In this document: piece by piece, positions 55,343 to 64,000 of the stretch
How positions within the stretch are numbered: position 1 is the stretch's first letter
Layout of the letters: the number at the start of each line of letters is the position of its first letter
Program-made: the position numbers and the translations under genes
Source: Vibrio atlanticus
GTDB lineage: Bacteria; Pseudomonadota; Gammaproteobacteria; Enterobacterales; Vibrionaceae
Assembly: GCF_024347315.1 (NCBI RefSeq)
Contig: NZ_AP025460.1
Location: forward strand, 1,054,001 to 1,118,000
Direction: 5' to 3'
Length of the DNA stretch: 64,000 nucleotides
The notes under the pieces: generated by a model
What the model was told of the DNA's origin: nothing
The model's database searches: none
Seen by the model: the letters and a program-made list of their open reading frames with translations, nothing else

Positions 55343-55927
55343 TTACTTAGCTAGGTTCTCTTCTACGAAAGACCAGTTTACTAGGTTCCAGAATGCAGCC
55401 ATGTAGTCAGGGCGAACATTGCGGAAATCGATGTAGTAAGCGTGTTCCCATAGGTCAACAGTTAGAAGTGGAGTAACACCTTCTTCTGTTAGAGGAGTCG
55501 CAGCGTTAGAAGTGTTAACGATGTCTAGAGAACCGTCAGCTTTCTTAACTAACCAAGTCCAAGAAGAACCGAAGTTGTTGATTGCTGAATCAGTGAATTT
55601 CGCTTTGAATTCTTCGAAAGAACCGAATGCAGCGTTGATCGCTTCTGCAACCGCGCCTGTTGGTTCGCCGCCTGCTTTAGGAGCAAGACAGTGCCAGTAG
55701 AACGTGTGGTTCCAGATTTGAGCTGCGTTATTGAAAACACCACCAGTAGAAGTCTTAACGATTTCTTCTAGTGTTTTGCCTTCAAACTCAGTACCTGGGA
55801 TAAGACCGTTTAGCTTAACAACGTAAGTGTTGTGGTGCTTACCGTGGTGGAAATCTAGTGTTTCTGCTGAGATGTGTGGTTCTAGCGCGTCTTTCGCGTA
55901 AGGAAGAGCCGGTAGTTCAAATGCCAT
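55343..55927 (-). CDS. sodB: Superoxide dismutase [Fe]
   Basis: The 194-residue cytosolic enzyme (E. coli SodB 193) has its metal ligands in [20 protein letters not shown] and [22 protein letters not shown] and FGSSWTWLV point to the iron-type group. GGAGAATTGAGC precedes the ATG. It is divergent from grxD. Confidence 0.94.
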   Translation of the reverse strand: MAFELPALPYAKDALEPHISAETLDFHHGKHHNTYVVKLNGLIPGTEFEGKTLEEIVKTSTGGVFNNAAQIWNHTFYWHCLAPKAGGEPTGAVAEAINAAFGSFEEFKAKFTDSAINNFGSSWTWLVKKADGSLDIVNTSNAATPLTEEGVTPLLTVDLWEHAYYIDFRNVRPDYMAAFWNLVNWSFVEENLAK

Positions 55928-56196
55928 TGCTCAATTCTCCATTGATATGAAAGAGTTAACTCTTTCGATTGCTTCCAGTGATATTATTATTCATGGCTCG
56001 CTATATTGCCAACCACGGTCAATTTGCTGACTTGCGATATAGTTTAGCAAGTTTTTACTTTATTAAAAGCTTAATTCATCACTTTTGTGTGAATTGTTAG
56101 CTTAACTGGTTAACCTCTTTTTTTATATGGTTTTTATTCTTTTGGTTTGGGGTAGAATAAAGGCAATGAAAGCCGTAATCCATTAACGAGGAAGCA

Positions 56197-56535
56197 ATGG
56201 AAACTATCGATAAAATCAAACAGCAAATTGAAGAAAACACTATTCTACTGTACATGAAAGGTTCTCCTAAGCTACCTAGCTGTGGTTTCTCTTCTCAAGC
56301 GTCTCAAGCGCTAATGGCATGTGGTGAAAAATTTGCTTACGTAGATATCCTACAAAACCCTGATATCCGTGCAGAGCTTCCAGCTTACGCACAATGGCCA
56401 ACCTTCCCACAACTTTGGGTTGAAGGTGAGCTAATCGGTGGTTGTGATATCATTCTTGAGATGTTCCAAAAGGGTGAGCTTCAGCCAATCGTTAAAGAAG
56501 CCGCTGCTAAAGTAGCTGGCGACGACGCTGAGTAA
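56197..56535 (+). CDS. grxD: Monothiol glutaredoxin 4
   Basis: The 112-residue protein has the CGFS active site (Cys29) and the GSH-binding WPTFPQLWVEGELIGGCDI. CGFS glutaredoxins carry [2Fe-2S] clusters with BolA-type partners. It lies close to sodB, also as in E. coli, suggesting a shared iron/oxidative-stress setting. Confidence 0.94.
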   Translation: METIDKIKQQIEENTILLYMKGSPKLPSCGFSSQASQALMACGEKFAYVDILQNPDIRAELPAYAQWPTFPQLWVEGELIGGCDIILEMFQKGELQPIVKEAAAKVAGDDAE

Positions 56536-56567
56536 GCTTTAGGCCTTGGTGCTTAAATATTGAATGG

Positions 56568-56595
56568 AAGGGGCCTTAATTAGGCTCCTTTTTTC
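56568..56595 (+). terminator. Terminator of grxD
   Basis: The stem AAGGGGCC/GGCTCCTT contains one G-U pair, has loop TTAATTA and is followed by T6. Confidence 0.75.
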
Positions 56596-56634
56596 GTTTG
56601 AATGGTTCAACAAAGACTCGATAAGGAATGAACA

Positions 56635-57264
56635 ATGAACGTAAAACTTCATTATGTGCATGATCCAATGTGCAGCTGGTGTTGGGGCTACAAGCCAACG
56701 CTTGAGTTATTAAAACAACAATTGCCAGCGAGCATTGAGTTTAGCTACGTAGTCGGTGGTTTGGCTCCGGATTCTGAAGAGCCGATGTCAGAAGAGATGA
56801 AAGGCAAGCTTCAAGCGATTTGGAAGCAGATTGAAGCTAAGCTGGGTACGGAATTTAATCATGAGTTTTGGACGGAATGCCAACCAGTTCGCAGCACTTA
56901 CCCTGCGTGTCGTGCAGTGATCGCTGCTGGTTTTCAAGATCACTACGAAGCAATGCTTGAAGCGATCCAACACGCTTACTACCTTCGTGCGATGCTGCCT
57001 CATAGCCAAGAAACGCATTTGCAGTTAGCCCAAGAGCTAGGGATGAATGTACAACAGTTTGAAAATGACCTTTCTAGTAAGCTATTGGAAAGCGAGTTAG
57101 ATGACCAGTTAGGTTTTAAAGAAGCGATGGGTGTGCATTCTTACCCAACCTTAATGCTTGAGGTAAACGGTATCTTTAGTGAAGTTGAATTGGATTACCA
57201 TTCAACTGAAGCGACACTTAAGTCTATTCGCGAAATTCTAGTGAATAACGCTCCCGCTGCATAA
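56635..57264 (+). CDS. DsbA-family (FrnE-like) thiol oxidoreductase
   Basis: The 209-residue cytosolic protein has CSWC (Cys13/Cys16) at the N-terminus of a thioredoxin fold with a helical insert. A second cysteine site is in STYPACRAV, and the cis-proline loop is GVHSYPTLML. There is no signal peptide. Members act on unknown thiols or polyketide-like substrates. It is separated from grxD by a terminator. Confidence 0.82.
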   Translation: MNVKLHYVHDPMCSWCWGYKPTLELLKQQLPASIEFSYVVGGLAPDSEEPMSEEMKGKLQAIWKQIEAKLGTEFNHEFWTECQPVRSTYPACRAVIAAGFQDHYEAMLEAIQHAYYLRAMLPHSQETHLQLAQELGMNVQQFENDLSSKLLESELDDQLGFKEAMGVHSYPTLMLEVNGIFSEVELDYHSTEATLKSIREILVNNAPAA

Positions 57265-57301
57265 TCCAGCGAGAGCTGTCTGTATTGACGCAATAACCTC
57301 T

Positions 57302-57332
57302 AAGGCTTACTCATAAGAGTAAGCCTTTTTTG
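57302..57332 (+). terminator. Terminator of the DsbA-like gene
   Basis: The 11-bp stem AAGGCTTACTC/GAGTAAGCCTT has loop ATAA and is followed by T6. Confidence 0.88.
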
Positions 57333-57399
57333 TTTGGCGTCGCCGGTTCATTGGGAGTGAGAGGAAGAGGAAGGAAGAGTGGAATGAATCCCAGGAACA

Positions 57400-57427
57400 A
57401 AAAAGACCGCACGAGGCGGTCTTTATA
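57400..57427 (-). terminator. Terminator of the YuiF-type transporter gene
   Basis: The stem AAAGACCGC/GCGGTCTTT has loop ACGAG and a T6 run on the minus strand. Confidence 0.85.
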
Positions 57428-57463
57428 AAAGTTAGCGTAGGACTCTTTAACTACAGAACCTAA

Positions 57464-58789
57464 TTACAGAACCATGGCTGCAATCCAACCGAATACGATC
57501 AGTGGGATGTTGTAGTGTAGGAACGTCGGTACTACGGTTTCCCATACGTGCTCGTGTTGACCATCAGCATTAAGACCCGATGTTGGACCTAAGGTTGAGT
57601 CAGAAGCTGGAGAGCCAGCATCACCAAGCGCTGCAGCTGTACCTACTAGAGCGATCGTTGCCATAGGAGAGAAGCCAAATGCTGCTGCTAGTGGAACGTA
57701 GATAGTTGCAAGGATTGGAATCGTAGAGAATGAAGAACCAATACCCATAGTTACCAATAGACCAACAATTAGCATAAGCAGTGCCGCTAGAGGCTTGTTG
57801 TCACCGATGCTGGTTGAAAGCGCTTCAACCAAAGATTCAACGCCACCAGTTTGCTTCATTACCGCTGCAAAACCTGCCGCTGCAATCATGATGAAACCGA
57901 TCATTGCCATCATGTGAACGCCCTTAGTGAAGACATCGTGTGTCTCTTTCCAGGCGATTACACCACCGAAGGTGAATACCATGAAACCAGCCAAAGCACC
58001 GATGATCATAGAACCTGTCGATAGTTGAACCGTTAGTGCAGCAACAATACCCGCAGCAGCCACTAGGATGTGCTTCTTGTTGATCTCTTTCACTTCGGTT
58101 GAAACAACAGTATGAGACGTTTCTTTGTATTGGCGAGGCTTACGGTAAGTAAAGAATACAGCCGTAAGAAGGCCGAAGATCATGCCTGCAGCCGGTAACA
58201 ACATCGCCATTGGTACTTGGCTTGCTACTACGTTTTCAAGACCGTTGTCGTGAAGGTTTTTAAGCAGGATGTTGTTTAGGAAGATGCCACCAAAACCGAT
58301 AGGTAGAACCATATACGGAGTAATCAGGCCAAAAGTAAGTACACACGCAACCAGACGACGATCTAGGTTCATTTTTGCGAATACGCCTAATAGAGGTGGG
58401 ATTAAAATTGGGATGAAGGCGATATGCACAGGAATCACGTTTTGCGAAGACATGGTCACTAAGATCAAAGACGCAAGGATGCCGTATTTTAGACCATTAG
58501 ATGCCGCACTGTTCTCTTTGCCGTGAATGCGCTTAATCACGCTTTGAGCAAGTAGATCTGTGATACCAGAACGAGAGATAGCAACAGCAAAGGTACCAAG
58601 CATTGCGTAGCTAAGTGCGATAGTTGCACCGCCACCTAATCCACTTTCGAACGCTGCTACAGCATCGTTCACACTCATACCAGAGGTTACGCCACCGATA
58701 ATTGCGCTGAACGTGAGAGCCACGACAACGTTTACGCGCATCAAAGCTAAAACAAGCATGATGCAAACTGAAATTACAACAGGATTCAT
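57464..58789 (-). CDS. YuiF-type Na+/H+ antiporter-family transporter
   Basis: The 441-residue inner-membrane protein has about 11-12 helices. It carries [20 protein letters not shown] and [20 protein letters not shown], typical of the NhaC-like YuiF family. Some members are proposed amino-acid (histidine) permeases; the substrate here is unknown. GAGAATAAT precedes the ATG. It is monocistronic. Confidence 0.82.
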   Translation of the reverse strand: MNPVVISVCIMLVLALMRVNVVVALTFSAIIGGVTSGMSVNDAVAAFESGLGGGATIALSYAMLGTFAVAISRSGITDLLAQSVIKRIHGKENSAASNGLKYGILASLILVTMSSQNVIPVHIAFIPILIPPLLGVFAKMNLDRRLVACVLTFGLITPYMVLPIGFGGIFLNNILLKNLHDNGLENVVASQVPMAMLLPAAGMIFGLLTAVFFTYRKPRQYKETSHTVVSTEVKEINKKHILVAAAGIVAALTVQLSTGSMIIGALAGFMVFTFGGVIAWKETHDVFTKGVHMMAMIGFIMIAAAGFAAVMKQTGGVESLVEALSTSIGDNKPLAALLMLIVGLLVTMGIGSSFSTIPILATIYVPLAAAFGFSPMATIALVGTAAALGDAGSPASDSTLGPTSGLNADGQHEHVWETVVPTFLHYNIPLIVFGWIAAMVL

Positions 58790-58854
58790 ATTATTCTCGG
58801 GATGTTGTGTTTTTTATGAAGGCAATACGAGTGAACGTTTACCGACTCTATTTG

Positions 58855-59499
58855 TTATTCTTCGTCAACAAGAGGCCAACCACCAAGGGCTTTCCATTTG
58901 TTTACTATGCCGCAAAATAACTCTGTGGTTTTTTGCGTATCATACAAAGCAGAGTGTGCTTCTTTGTTGTCAAATTCCATCCCCGCAGTGCGGCAAGCTT
59001 TAGCCAAAACGGTTTGACCGTAGGCAAGACCACTAAGGGCTGCAGTGTCAAAAGTTGCAAATGGATGGAAAGGGACGCGTTTAAGCTTACAACGCTCACT
59101 TGCTGCATTAACGAAGTTTAAATCGAACGTAGCATTGTGAGCGACCATGATTGCGCGACTGCAATCTGAAGCTTTTTGTTCTTTTCTCACCAGCTTGTAG
59201 ATTTCTTTAAGGGCTTCTTGTTCCGACACAGCACCACGTAATGGGCTAAATGGGTCTTTAATTCCGTTAAAGTCTAATGCTGCCTGCTCTATATTTGCGC
59301 CTTCAAAAGGCTCAATGTGAAAATGAAGCGTTGATGCAGGGTGCAGATCTCCGTTCTCATCCATTCTTAGTGTAATGGCACAGATTTCTAATAATGCATC
59401 GGTTTCAGCGTTAAACCCTGCGGTTTCCACGTCGATGACCACTGGGAAATAGCCACGAAAGCGTTTTTTAAGGGTCAGAGCTTCGTTTTCTACAGTCAT
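58855..59499 (-). CDS. rnt: Ribonuclease T
   Basis: The 214-residue DEDDh exonuclease (E. coli 215) trims tRNA and 23S rRNA 3' ends. Acidic residues lie in [21 protein letters not shown] and [10 protein letters not shown]. The ATG at 59499 gives the family N-terminus; the frame is open another 27 codons. The ribosome site is weak. Confidence 0.94.
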   Translation of the reverse strand: MTVENEALTLKKRFRGYFPVVIDVETAGFNAETDALLEICAITLRMDENGDLHPASTLHFHIEPFEGANIEQAALDFNGIKDPFSPLRGAVSEQEALKEIYKLVRKEQKASDCSRAIMVAHNATFDLNFVNAASERCKLKRVPFHPFATFDTAALSGLAYGQTVLAKACRTAGMEFDNKEAHSALYDTQKTTELFCGIVNKWKALGGWPLVDEE

Positions 59500-59687
59500 G
59501 TTAGCCCAAATATGTGTGATTAAGGCAGCATTATTGCAGATAATAGCAGTGATAAAAACTAGGGAAGGGCAATAAATCATAAATTAGCCGACCTATTTCG
59601 GCTTGATAATTGCATATTCAAACGTGATGGAAAAATGCGGCAATTGGCTGCATTGTTAAACGAATTGCTTAAGAGATACTCCACTTT

Positions 59688-60569
59688 ATGAAGAAACAAC
59701 TCATAACAGGTTCAATGCTATTTTCGCTACTTATGTCGTCATCGGTATTGGCACAAGCAAAGCGTTACGGAGCATCTCCTCTACAGTCGACGTGGGAGAT
59801 GGTGGCTAACACGCCACTAGAATGTCGCTTGGTTCACCCTATCCCCAACTTCGGTGATGCTGAGTTTTCATCTCGCGCGAGTAAAAAAATCATTTTGGAT
59901 TTTGAGCTTAAAATGCGTCGCCCAATGGGTGCGACACGCAATGTAAGCTTGATCTCTATGCCGCCAGCTTGGCGTCCGGGCGAAAGTGCTGACCGCATGA
60001 CGACCATTAAGTTCTTCCAACAATTTGATGGCTATGTTGGTGGTCAAACCGCTTGGGGTATTTTGAGTGAGTTGGAGAAAGGGCGTTACCCGACATTCAG
60101 CTATCAAGAGTGGCAGAGCCGAGATCAGCGAATCGAAGTTGCACTATCATCGGTATTATTCCAAGAAAAGTATAATGTGTTCAGTGACTGTATCGCCAAC
60201 TTATTGCCTTACAGCTTCGAAGATATCTCTTTTACTATCTTGCACTACGATCGTAACAGCGATCAGTTGAATAAGTCTTCACGTAAGAGACTCAGCCAGA
60301 TTGCCGACTATGTTCGCTATAACCAAGACATCGACCTTGTGCTGGTGGCTACATACACCGATTCCGTCGATAGCAAAGGTATTAGCCAGAATCTTTCAGA
60401 GCGCAGAGCGGAATCATTAAGAGAGTACTTTAAATCTCTAGGCTTGCCAGAAGACCGTATTCAAGTACAAGGTTATGGTAAGCGTCGTCCAATTGCTGAC
60501 AACAACTCGCCAATTGGTAAAGACAAAAACCGACGTGTTGTTATCTCTTTAGGTCGCACACAGGTGTAA
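59688..60569 (+). CDS. motY: Sodium-type flagellar motor protein MotY
   Basis: The 293-residue protein has a signal peptide ending SSVLAQA and a beta-rich MotY-specific N-domain to about residue 155. A C-terminal OmpA-like peptidoglycan-binding domain follows ([37 protein letters not shown]). It forms the T-ring of Na+-driven polar flagella in Vibrio. It is divergent from rnt. Confidence 0.94.
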   Translation: MKKQLITGSMLFSLLMSSSVLAQAKRYGASPLQSTWEMVANTPLECRLVHPIPNFGDAEFSSRASKKIILDFELKMRRPMGATRNVSLISMPPAWRPGESADRMTTIKFFQQFDGYVGGQTAWGILSELEKGRYPTFSYQEWQSRDQRIEVALSSVLFQEKYNVFSDCIANLLPYSFEDISFTILHYDRNSDQLNKSSRKRLSQIADYVRYNQDIDLVLVATYTDSVDSKGISQNLSERRAESLREYFKSLGLPEDRIQVQGYGKRRPIADNNSPIGKDKNRRVVISLGRTQV

Positions 60570-60598
60570 GCTGAATAATAGCTCGTTTTGAAATGACA

Positions 60599-60630
60599 AA
60601 GCCCGTTTTCACTGATGACGGGCTTTTTTA
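60599..60630 (+). terminator. Terminator of motY
   Basis: The stem AAAGCCCGT/ACGGGCTTT is followed by T5; it lies 30 bp past the stop codon. Confidence 0.82.
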
Positions 60631-60667
60631 TATTTTAAATTTGAGTCGTTGTTTAAACGTAATTTGT

Positions 60668-61102
60668 TTAGTTCAAGCGGAAGCGTGCGATCATTTCACA
60701 GTTGGTCGCGGTATCGATCTTTTCCACCATAGAAGCAATTTTAGGGTTGGGATGGCGTTTCATGAAATCGATAAGGGCTTTCTTACAGCAACCAATTGAG
60801 TCAATGAAGCTTGAACATTGCGTATTGGGACATTGCGGGATCAGTGTCAGTACTTTTTCTGAAGCCAATTGGAGATACTTGAGTTCATATTCAGTATCGC
60901 CGGCCCATCGCCAAAACTGAGCGAGGTTGTGACAAGAAATCACAGAGATAAGTAAGCGCTCGTCCGCTTGGATATCGGTACGTTCAGTAATTTTTTCGCT
61001 TAAACTCAATGCTTGCTGATAGTGAAGAATACTTTGTACAGGATCGTCGAGCTGCAATGCCGTATCGGCAAGTAACGTGTGTTTTTCCCATTCGCTAATC
61101 AT
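60668..61102 (-). CDS. DUF2753 family protein (TPR-like), Fur-controlled
   Basis: The 144-residue cytosolic protein has helical-repeat character (LDDPVQSILHYQQALSLSEKI) and a cysteine-rich centre (QCPNTQCSSFIDSIGCCKK). I recognise the Vibrio DUF2753 family; the function is unknown. GTGAGGTAAC precedes the ATG. A perfect Fur box lies 38 bp upstream, so it should be induced when iron is scarce. Confidence 0.75.
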   Translation of the reverse strand: MISEWEKHTLLADTALQLDDPVQSILHYQQALSLSEKITERTDIQADERLLISVISCHNLAQFWRWAGDTEYELKYLQLASEKVLTLIPQCPNTQCSSFIDSIGCCKKALIDFMKRHPNPKIASMVEKIDTATNCEMIARFRLN

Positions 61103-61140
61103 TGTGTTACCTCACTAATCAATAGGGGACTTAATTTAAA

Positions 61141-61155
61141 TGATAATTATTATCA
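61141..61155. promoter_or_regulatory. Fur box upstream of the DUF2753 gene
   Basis: TGATAATTATTATCA is a perfect 7-1-7 Fur site. It lies 38 bp before the only gene that starts next to it. Confidence 0.88.
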
Positions 61156-61221
61156 TGTAAAGTTTCATCAGTGAGAATGTTGTAATAATTAGTAAAGAAT
61201 ATCGATTATTAATAGAGCTAC

Positions 61222-61247
61222 AAAAAAAGCGAGCTTTATGCTCGCTT
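61222..61247 (-). terminator. Terminator of gloA
   Basis: The stem AAGCGAGC/GCTCGCTT has loop TTTAT and a T7 run on the minus strand. Confidence 0.8.
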
Positions 61248-61291
61248 ATAGTGTTTATTCCATAGCCAAATATTGCAGAGGCTACGAAGGG

Positions 61292-61708
61292 TTAACCTTC
61301 TAGACCAGCACTTGCTTGTTTGTTCTGAATAAGCTCAATCATGTAGCCGTCAGGATCTTTAACGAATGCGATGTGAGTAGAGCCGCCTTTTACAGGGCCC
61401 GCTTCACGTGTCACATTACCGCCTGCTGCTTTAATCGCGTCGCATGTTGTGTAGATGTCATCAACACCGATAGCAACGTGACCAAAAGCTGAGCCAAGGT
61501 CATATTCAGTCGTGCCCCAGTTGTAAGTCAGCTCAATCACAGCGCCTTGAGATTCGTCACCAAAGCCAACGAAAGCCAGTGTGTATTCGTACTCTTTGTT
61601 TTCGTTCTTACGTAATAGCTGCATGCCCATTACATTGGTGTAGAACTCGATAGACTTGTCTAGATCACCAACGCGTAGCATAGTGTGTAAAATACGACCG
61701 TTTGACAT
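61292..61708 (-). CDS. gloA: Lactoylglutathione lyase (glyoxalase I)
   Basis: The 138-residue Ni/Zn enzyme converts the methylglyoxal-glutathione hemithioacetal to lactoylglutathione. It has [45 protein letters not shown] and [11 protein letters not shown], with metal ligands His/Glu in each half. AGGAGC precedes the ATG. Confidence 0.95.
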   Translation of the reverse strand: MSNGRILHTMLRVGDLDKSIEFYTNVMGMQLLRKNENKEYEYTLAFVGFGDESQGAVIELTYNWGTTEYDLGSAFGHVAIGVDDIYTTCDAIKAAGGNVTREAGPVKGGSTHIAFVKDPDGYMIELIQNKQASAGLEG

Positions 61709-61782
61709 GATTTGCTCCTAGCTTTAATTATGTATACGTTTTTGTAATTCTGTTTTATGCCGCTAGAAAAATGCGGCACTGT

Positions 61783-61814
61783 TTAGCTTCTTAGCTTCTT
61801 AGCTTCTTAGCTTC
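61783..61814. repeat. Tandem 8-bp repeat, four copies of TTAGCTTC
   Basis: Four perfect head-to-tail copies lie between nth and gloA, 18 bp from the nth stop codon. The copy number may vary by slippage. Confidence 0.85.
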
Positions 61815-61831
61815 ATTCGCTTAGAGCTAGC

Positions 61832-62467
61832 CTAGACGTCGGTTTTTTCCTTGAACTCACACAAGTCTTCAATGATACAGCTGCCACAGCGTGGTTTACG
61901 CGCCACACAGGTGTAACGTCCATGAAGAATGAGCCAGTGGTGGACATCCAGTTTGAATTCTTTTGGAATGACTTTAAGCAGCTTAGCTTCAACATCATCG
62001 ACCGTTTTACCCATTGCTAACTTAGTGCGGTTTGATACACGATAGATGTGAGTATCAACGGCAATGGTTGGCCAACCGAATGCAGTATTTAACACTACGT
62101 TTGCTGTTTTGCGGCCTACACCTGGAAGGGCTTCTAACGCAGCACGATCTTCCGGTACTTCACCATTATGTAGGTCAAGCAGCATACGACACGTTTTGAT
62201 GGTGTTTTCTGCTTTCGAATTAAATAGGCCGATGGTCTTGATGTACTCTTTTAGGCCGTCGACACCTAGGTCGAAAATAGCCTGTGGAGTATTAGCCACA
62301 GGGTACAGCTTATCAGTGGCTTTGTTGACGCTGACATCGGTTGCCTGCGCAGATAAGAGCACTGCGATCAGCAACTCGAAAGGGCTGTTCCAATTAAGCT
62401 CGGTTTCTGGCTTTGGATTGTTTTCTCTTAAACGCTCAAGTATTTCTACTCGTTTTACATTGTTCAT
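61832..62467 (-). CDS. nth: Endonuclease III
   Basis: The 211-residue DNA glycosylase/AP lyase removes oxidised pyrimidines. A helix-hairpin-helix is visible (LEALPGVGRKTANVVLN), followed by the catalytic aspartate in AVDTHIYRVSNR. A C-terminal [4Fe-4S] site at Cys187, 194, 197 and 203 has the same positions as E. coli Nth. It follows rsxE on the same strand, as in E. coli, with about 200 bp between. Confidence 0.96.
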   Translation of the reverse strand: MNNVKRVEILERLRENNPKPETELNWNSPFELLIAVLLSAQATDVSVNKATDKLYPVANTPQAIFDLGVDGLKEYIKTIGLFNSKAENTIKTCRMLLDLHNGEVPEDRAALEALPGVGRKTANVVLNTAFGWPTIAVDTHIYRVSNRTKLAMGKTVDDVEAKLLKVIPKEFKLDVHHWLILHGRYTCVARKPRCGSCIIEDLCEFKEKTDV

Positions 62468-62673
62468 AGCGACATTACTTTCAAATAGTTAGGGCTTGAG
62501 TTCCGGCGAAGTTCTTTCAAACTTACTCGTTTTAAAATAACAAGTTTCGCAATGGTTCAGGCTTTATCATCGGTTACGCGCTCTTATGAGCGTCATTATT
62601 ATGTGTACTTGGTCAATCTATTTACCTGCTGAGCGGTTGAGCTACTCAGCAGGATTTAAGCTACTGTAACTTA

Positions 62674-63366
62674 TCAGGCATTGGTAACGCGAGCGCGTTC
62701 AATAGCTGGTTTTTCTTGTTTTGGCTGTCTAGATTTAGCTTGGTTGTCGATGATGTTTTTCAAAGCAATCAAGAAACCAACACCAATAAAGGCGCCGGGT
62801 GGTAGCAGGGCTAACAAGAAGCTGTTATCAAATTGGAATATCTGGATTCGTAACACCGAAGCCCAATCACCAAGGAGTAGGTCTGCGCCATCAAATAGGG
62901 TCCCGTTACCAATAACCTCACGCATTGCACCCAATACAACCAGTACTGATGTCATGCCAAGACCCATCCAAAACCCATCTTGAGCAGCAGGTAAAACTTC
63001 GTTTTTAGACGCGAAGGCTTCCGCTCGGCCAATGATGATACAGTTGGTTACGATCAGCGGGATAAAGATACCCAAAGAGAGGTAAAGGCCATACGCGTAG
63101 GCGTTCATCAGAAGTTGAACACAGGTTACCAGTGAAGCAATGATCATCACGAATACTGGAATACGCACTTCTTTTGGCACATGGTTTCGAACCAGAGAAA
63201 CAGACACGTTCGACCCGACTAATACAAGCAAGGTAGCGATACCTAATCCAAGAGCATTAGTCACAGTTGAAGAGACAGCCAACAGCGGACATAAGCCAAG
63301 GAGTTGCACTAGGGCAGGGTTGTTGGACCACATGCCATTTTTAATTAGTGTTTTATGATCACTCAT
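62674..63366 (-). CDS. rsxE: Electron transport complex subunit RsxE
   Basis: The 230-residue inner-membrane subunit with six helices (E. coli RsxE 231) has [17 protein letters not shown] and [20 protein letters not shown]. The Rsx/Rnf complex couples electron transfer to ion pumping and, in E. coli, reduces SoxR. Its start codon overlaps the rsxG stop, so the genes are translationally coupled. Confidence 0.95.
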   Translation of the reverse strand: MSDHKTLIKNGMWSNNPALVQLLGLCPLLAVSSTVTNALGLGIATLLVLVGSNVSVSLVRNHVPKEVRIPVFVMIIASLVTCVQLLMNAYAYGLYLSLGIFIPLIVTNCIIIGRAEAFASKNEVLPAAQDGFWMGLGMTSVLVVLGAMREVIGNGTLFDGADLLLGDWASVLRIQIFQFDNSFLLALLPPGAFIGVGFLIALKNIIDNQAKSRQPKQEKPAIERARVTNA

Positions 63367-63995
63367 TATTCACCACCACAATTTAGAGGTTGAGCAAGCA
63401 ATGCTTGGTTGTTTTGGTTAACGTACTGCACCGCTTGCTTCACTGACTTAACGACAGCTCTTGGCGTAATGGTTGCGCCAGTGAACTGGTCAAAGTCACC
63501 ACCATCTTTACGAACCTTCCAACGGTCAAGATTAGAATTCGTCACTTGCTTACCAGCAAATGAGAGAATCCAATCACTCACACGCAAATCAATCTTATCA
63601 CCCAAACCTGGAGTTTCTTGGTGAGAAAGCACGCGAGTACCTAAAATCGTACCGTCAATTTTCATTCCAACAATGACCTTAATTGCGCCGTTGTAGCCAT
63701 CGGGTGCAATCGCTTCGATCGCAATCGCACTTGGCTCACCATTGAGTTTAGCAATGTAAGCTGGCATCGCTTGTTCAGTCCCCAGCTCTTCTGCTTGAAC
63801 CAGAGTACAGGCTGAAAACAGTTCATTTTCGTGCAGATCGTGCGGGATCACTTGGTTAAGCACGGACAGTAATTGAGCCTGTTCTTGCTGCTTAATCTGA
63901 TCTTTGGTCAGGTAGTGAGTTACCGCGACCAAACCTGTTGAAACACACGCAAAGATCGCAAGTACAAGGCCGTTTTTCTTAATTGCATTTAGCAT
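63366..63995 (-). CDS. rsxG: Electron transport complex subunit RsxG
   Basis: The 209-residue flavoprotein subunit has one N-terminal helix (residues about 9-27) and an FMN-binding domain. The covalent flavin threonine is in [18 protein letters not shown] and the VLSHQETPG strings are typical of RnfG/RsxG. The whole frame lies in the window; the rest of the rsx operon would be to the right. Confidence 0.94.
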   Translation of the reverse strand: MLNAIKKNGLVLAIFACVSTGLVAVTHYLTKDQIKQQEQAQLLSVLNQVIPHDLHENELFSACTLVQAEELGTEQAMPAYIAKLNGEPSAIAIEAIAPDGYNGAIKVIVGMKIDGTILGTRVLSHQETPGLGDKIDLRVSDWILSFAGKQVTNSNLDRWKVRKDGGDFDQFTGATITPRAVVKSVKQAVQYVNQNNQALLAQPLNCGGE

Positions 63996-64000
63996 GGCAT

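Noticed and set aside
59579..59612. Sigma-28 promoter for motY
   Set aside because: TAAA followed by GCTTGATAA has the wrong spacing and a mismatched -10 box, and the sequence is also a palindrome AGCCGA/TCGGCT; not enough to call.

Overview
This window reads as chromosome 1 of a Vibrio, probably of the V. splendidus type. The reasons are a Na+-type flagellar motY beside rnt, the Vibrio families DUF2753, DUF2989 and DUF3080, and the blocks yejM-yejL-yejK, marC-adhE and rsxG-rsxE-nth. Species assignment is inference. The only RNA genes seen are two tRNA-Ser(UGA) genes.

Positions 1-19,350 are core chromosome. They hold a partial haem-linked chaN lipoprotein with a Fur box, rlmA, a chemoreceptor, and the cluster yeaD-gapA-msrB-(DUF2989)-yeaC-ansA-sppA-fadH-ydjA-topB, most of which is kept in the same order in E. 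coli. A DUF3080 lipoprotein, a short-chain dehydrogenase, a 41-residue membrane peptide behind a second Fur box and a histone-deacetylase-like amidohydrolase follow. A FadR-type operator overlaps the 5' end of fadH.

Positions 19,351-38,173 are accessory DNA: two integrative elements side by side, each in the 3' end of its own tRNA-Ser(UGA) gene. The first (about 3.7 kb) carries a tyrosine integrase, an alpha/beta hydrolase, a decayed IS110-type transposase and a cassette-like membrane gene. The second (about 14.6 kb) carries another tRNA-proximal integrase and an internal block of a third integrase, a MobV-like relaxase and a KfrA-like coiled-coil DNA-binding protein, which looks like a mobilizable element. 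It also has a zinc-metalloprotease-like lipoprotein, small cargo genes, an IS3-family element that splits a DUF2971 gene, and a group II intron whose maturase has a premature stop. The two elements share a 66-bp block (63/66 identical) lying 3' of an integrase gene and flanked by hairpins whose stems differ in sequence but keep pairing. An IS5-family element sits just outside the second tRNA.

Positions 39,136-64,000 return to core chromosome: yejM, yejL and yejK (envelope LPS control and nucleoid); a membrane Hpt protein and a coiled-coil lipoprotein; nhaC, asd, a K+ channel, marC and adhE with a long regulatory region; a degenerate SDR; sodB, grxD, a DsbA-like protein, a YuiF-type transporter, rnt, motY, a Fur-controlled DUF2753 gene, gloA, nth, rsxE and rsxG.
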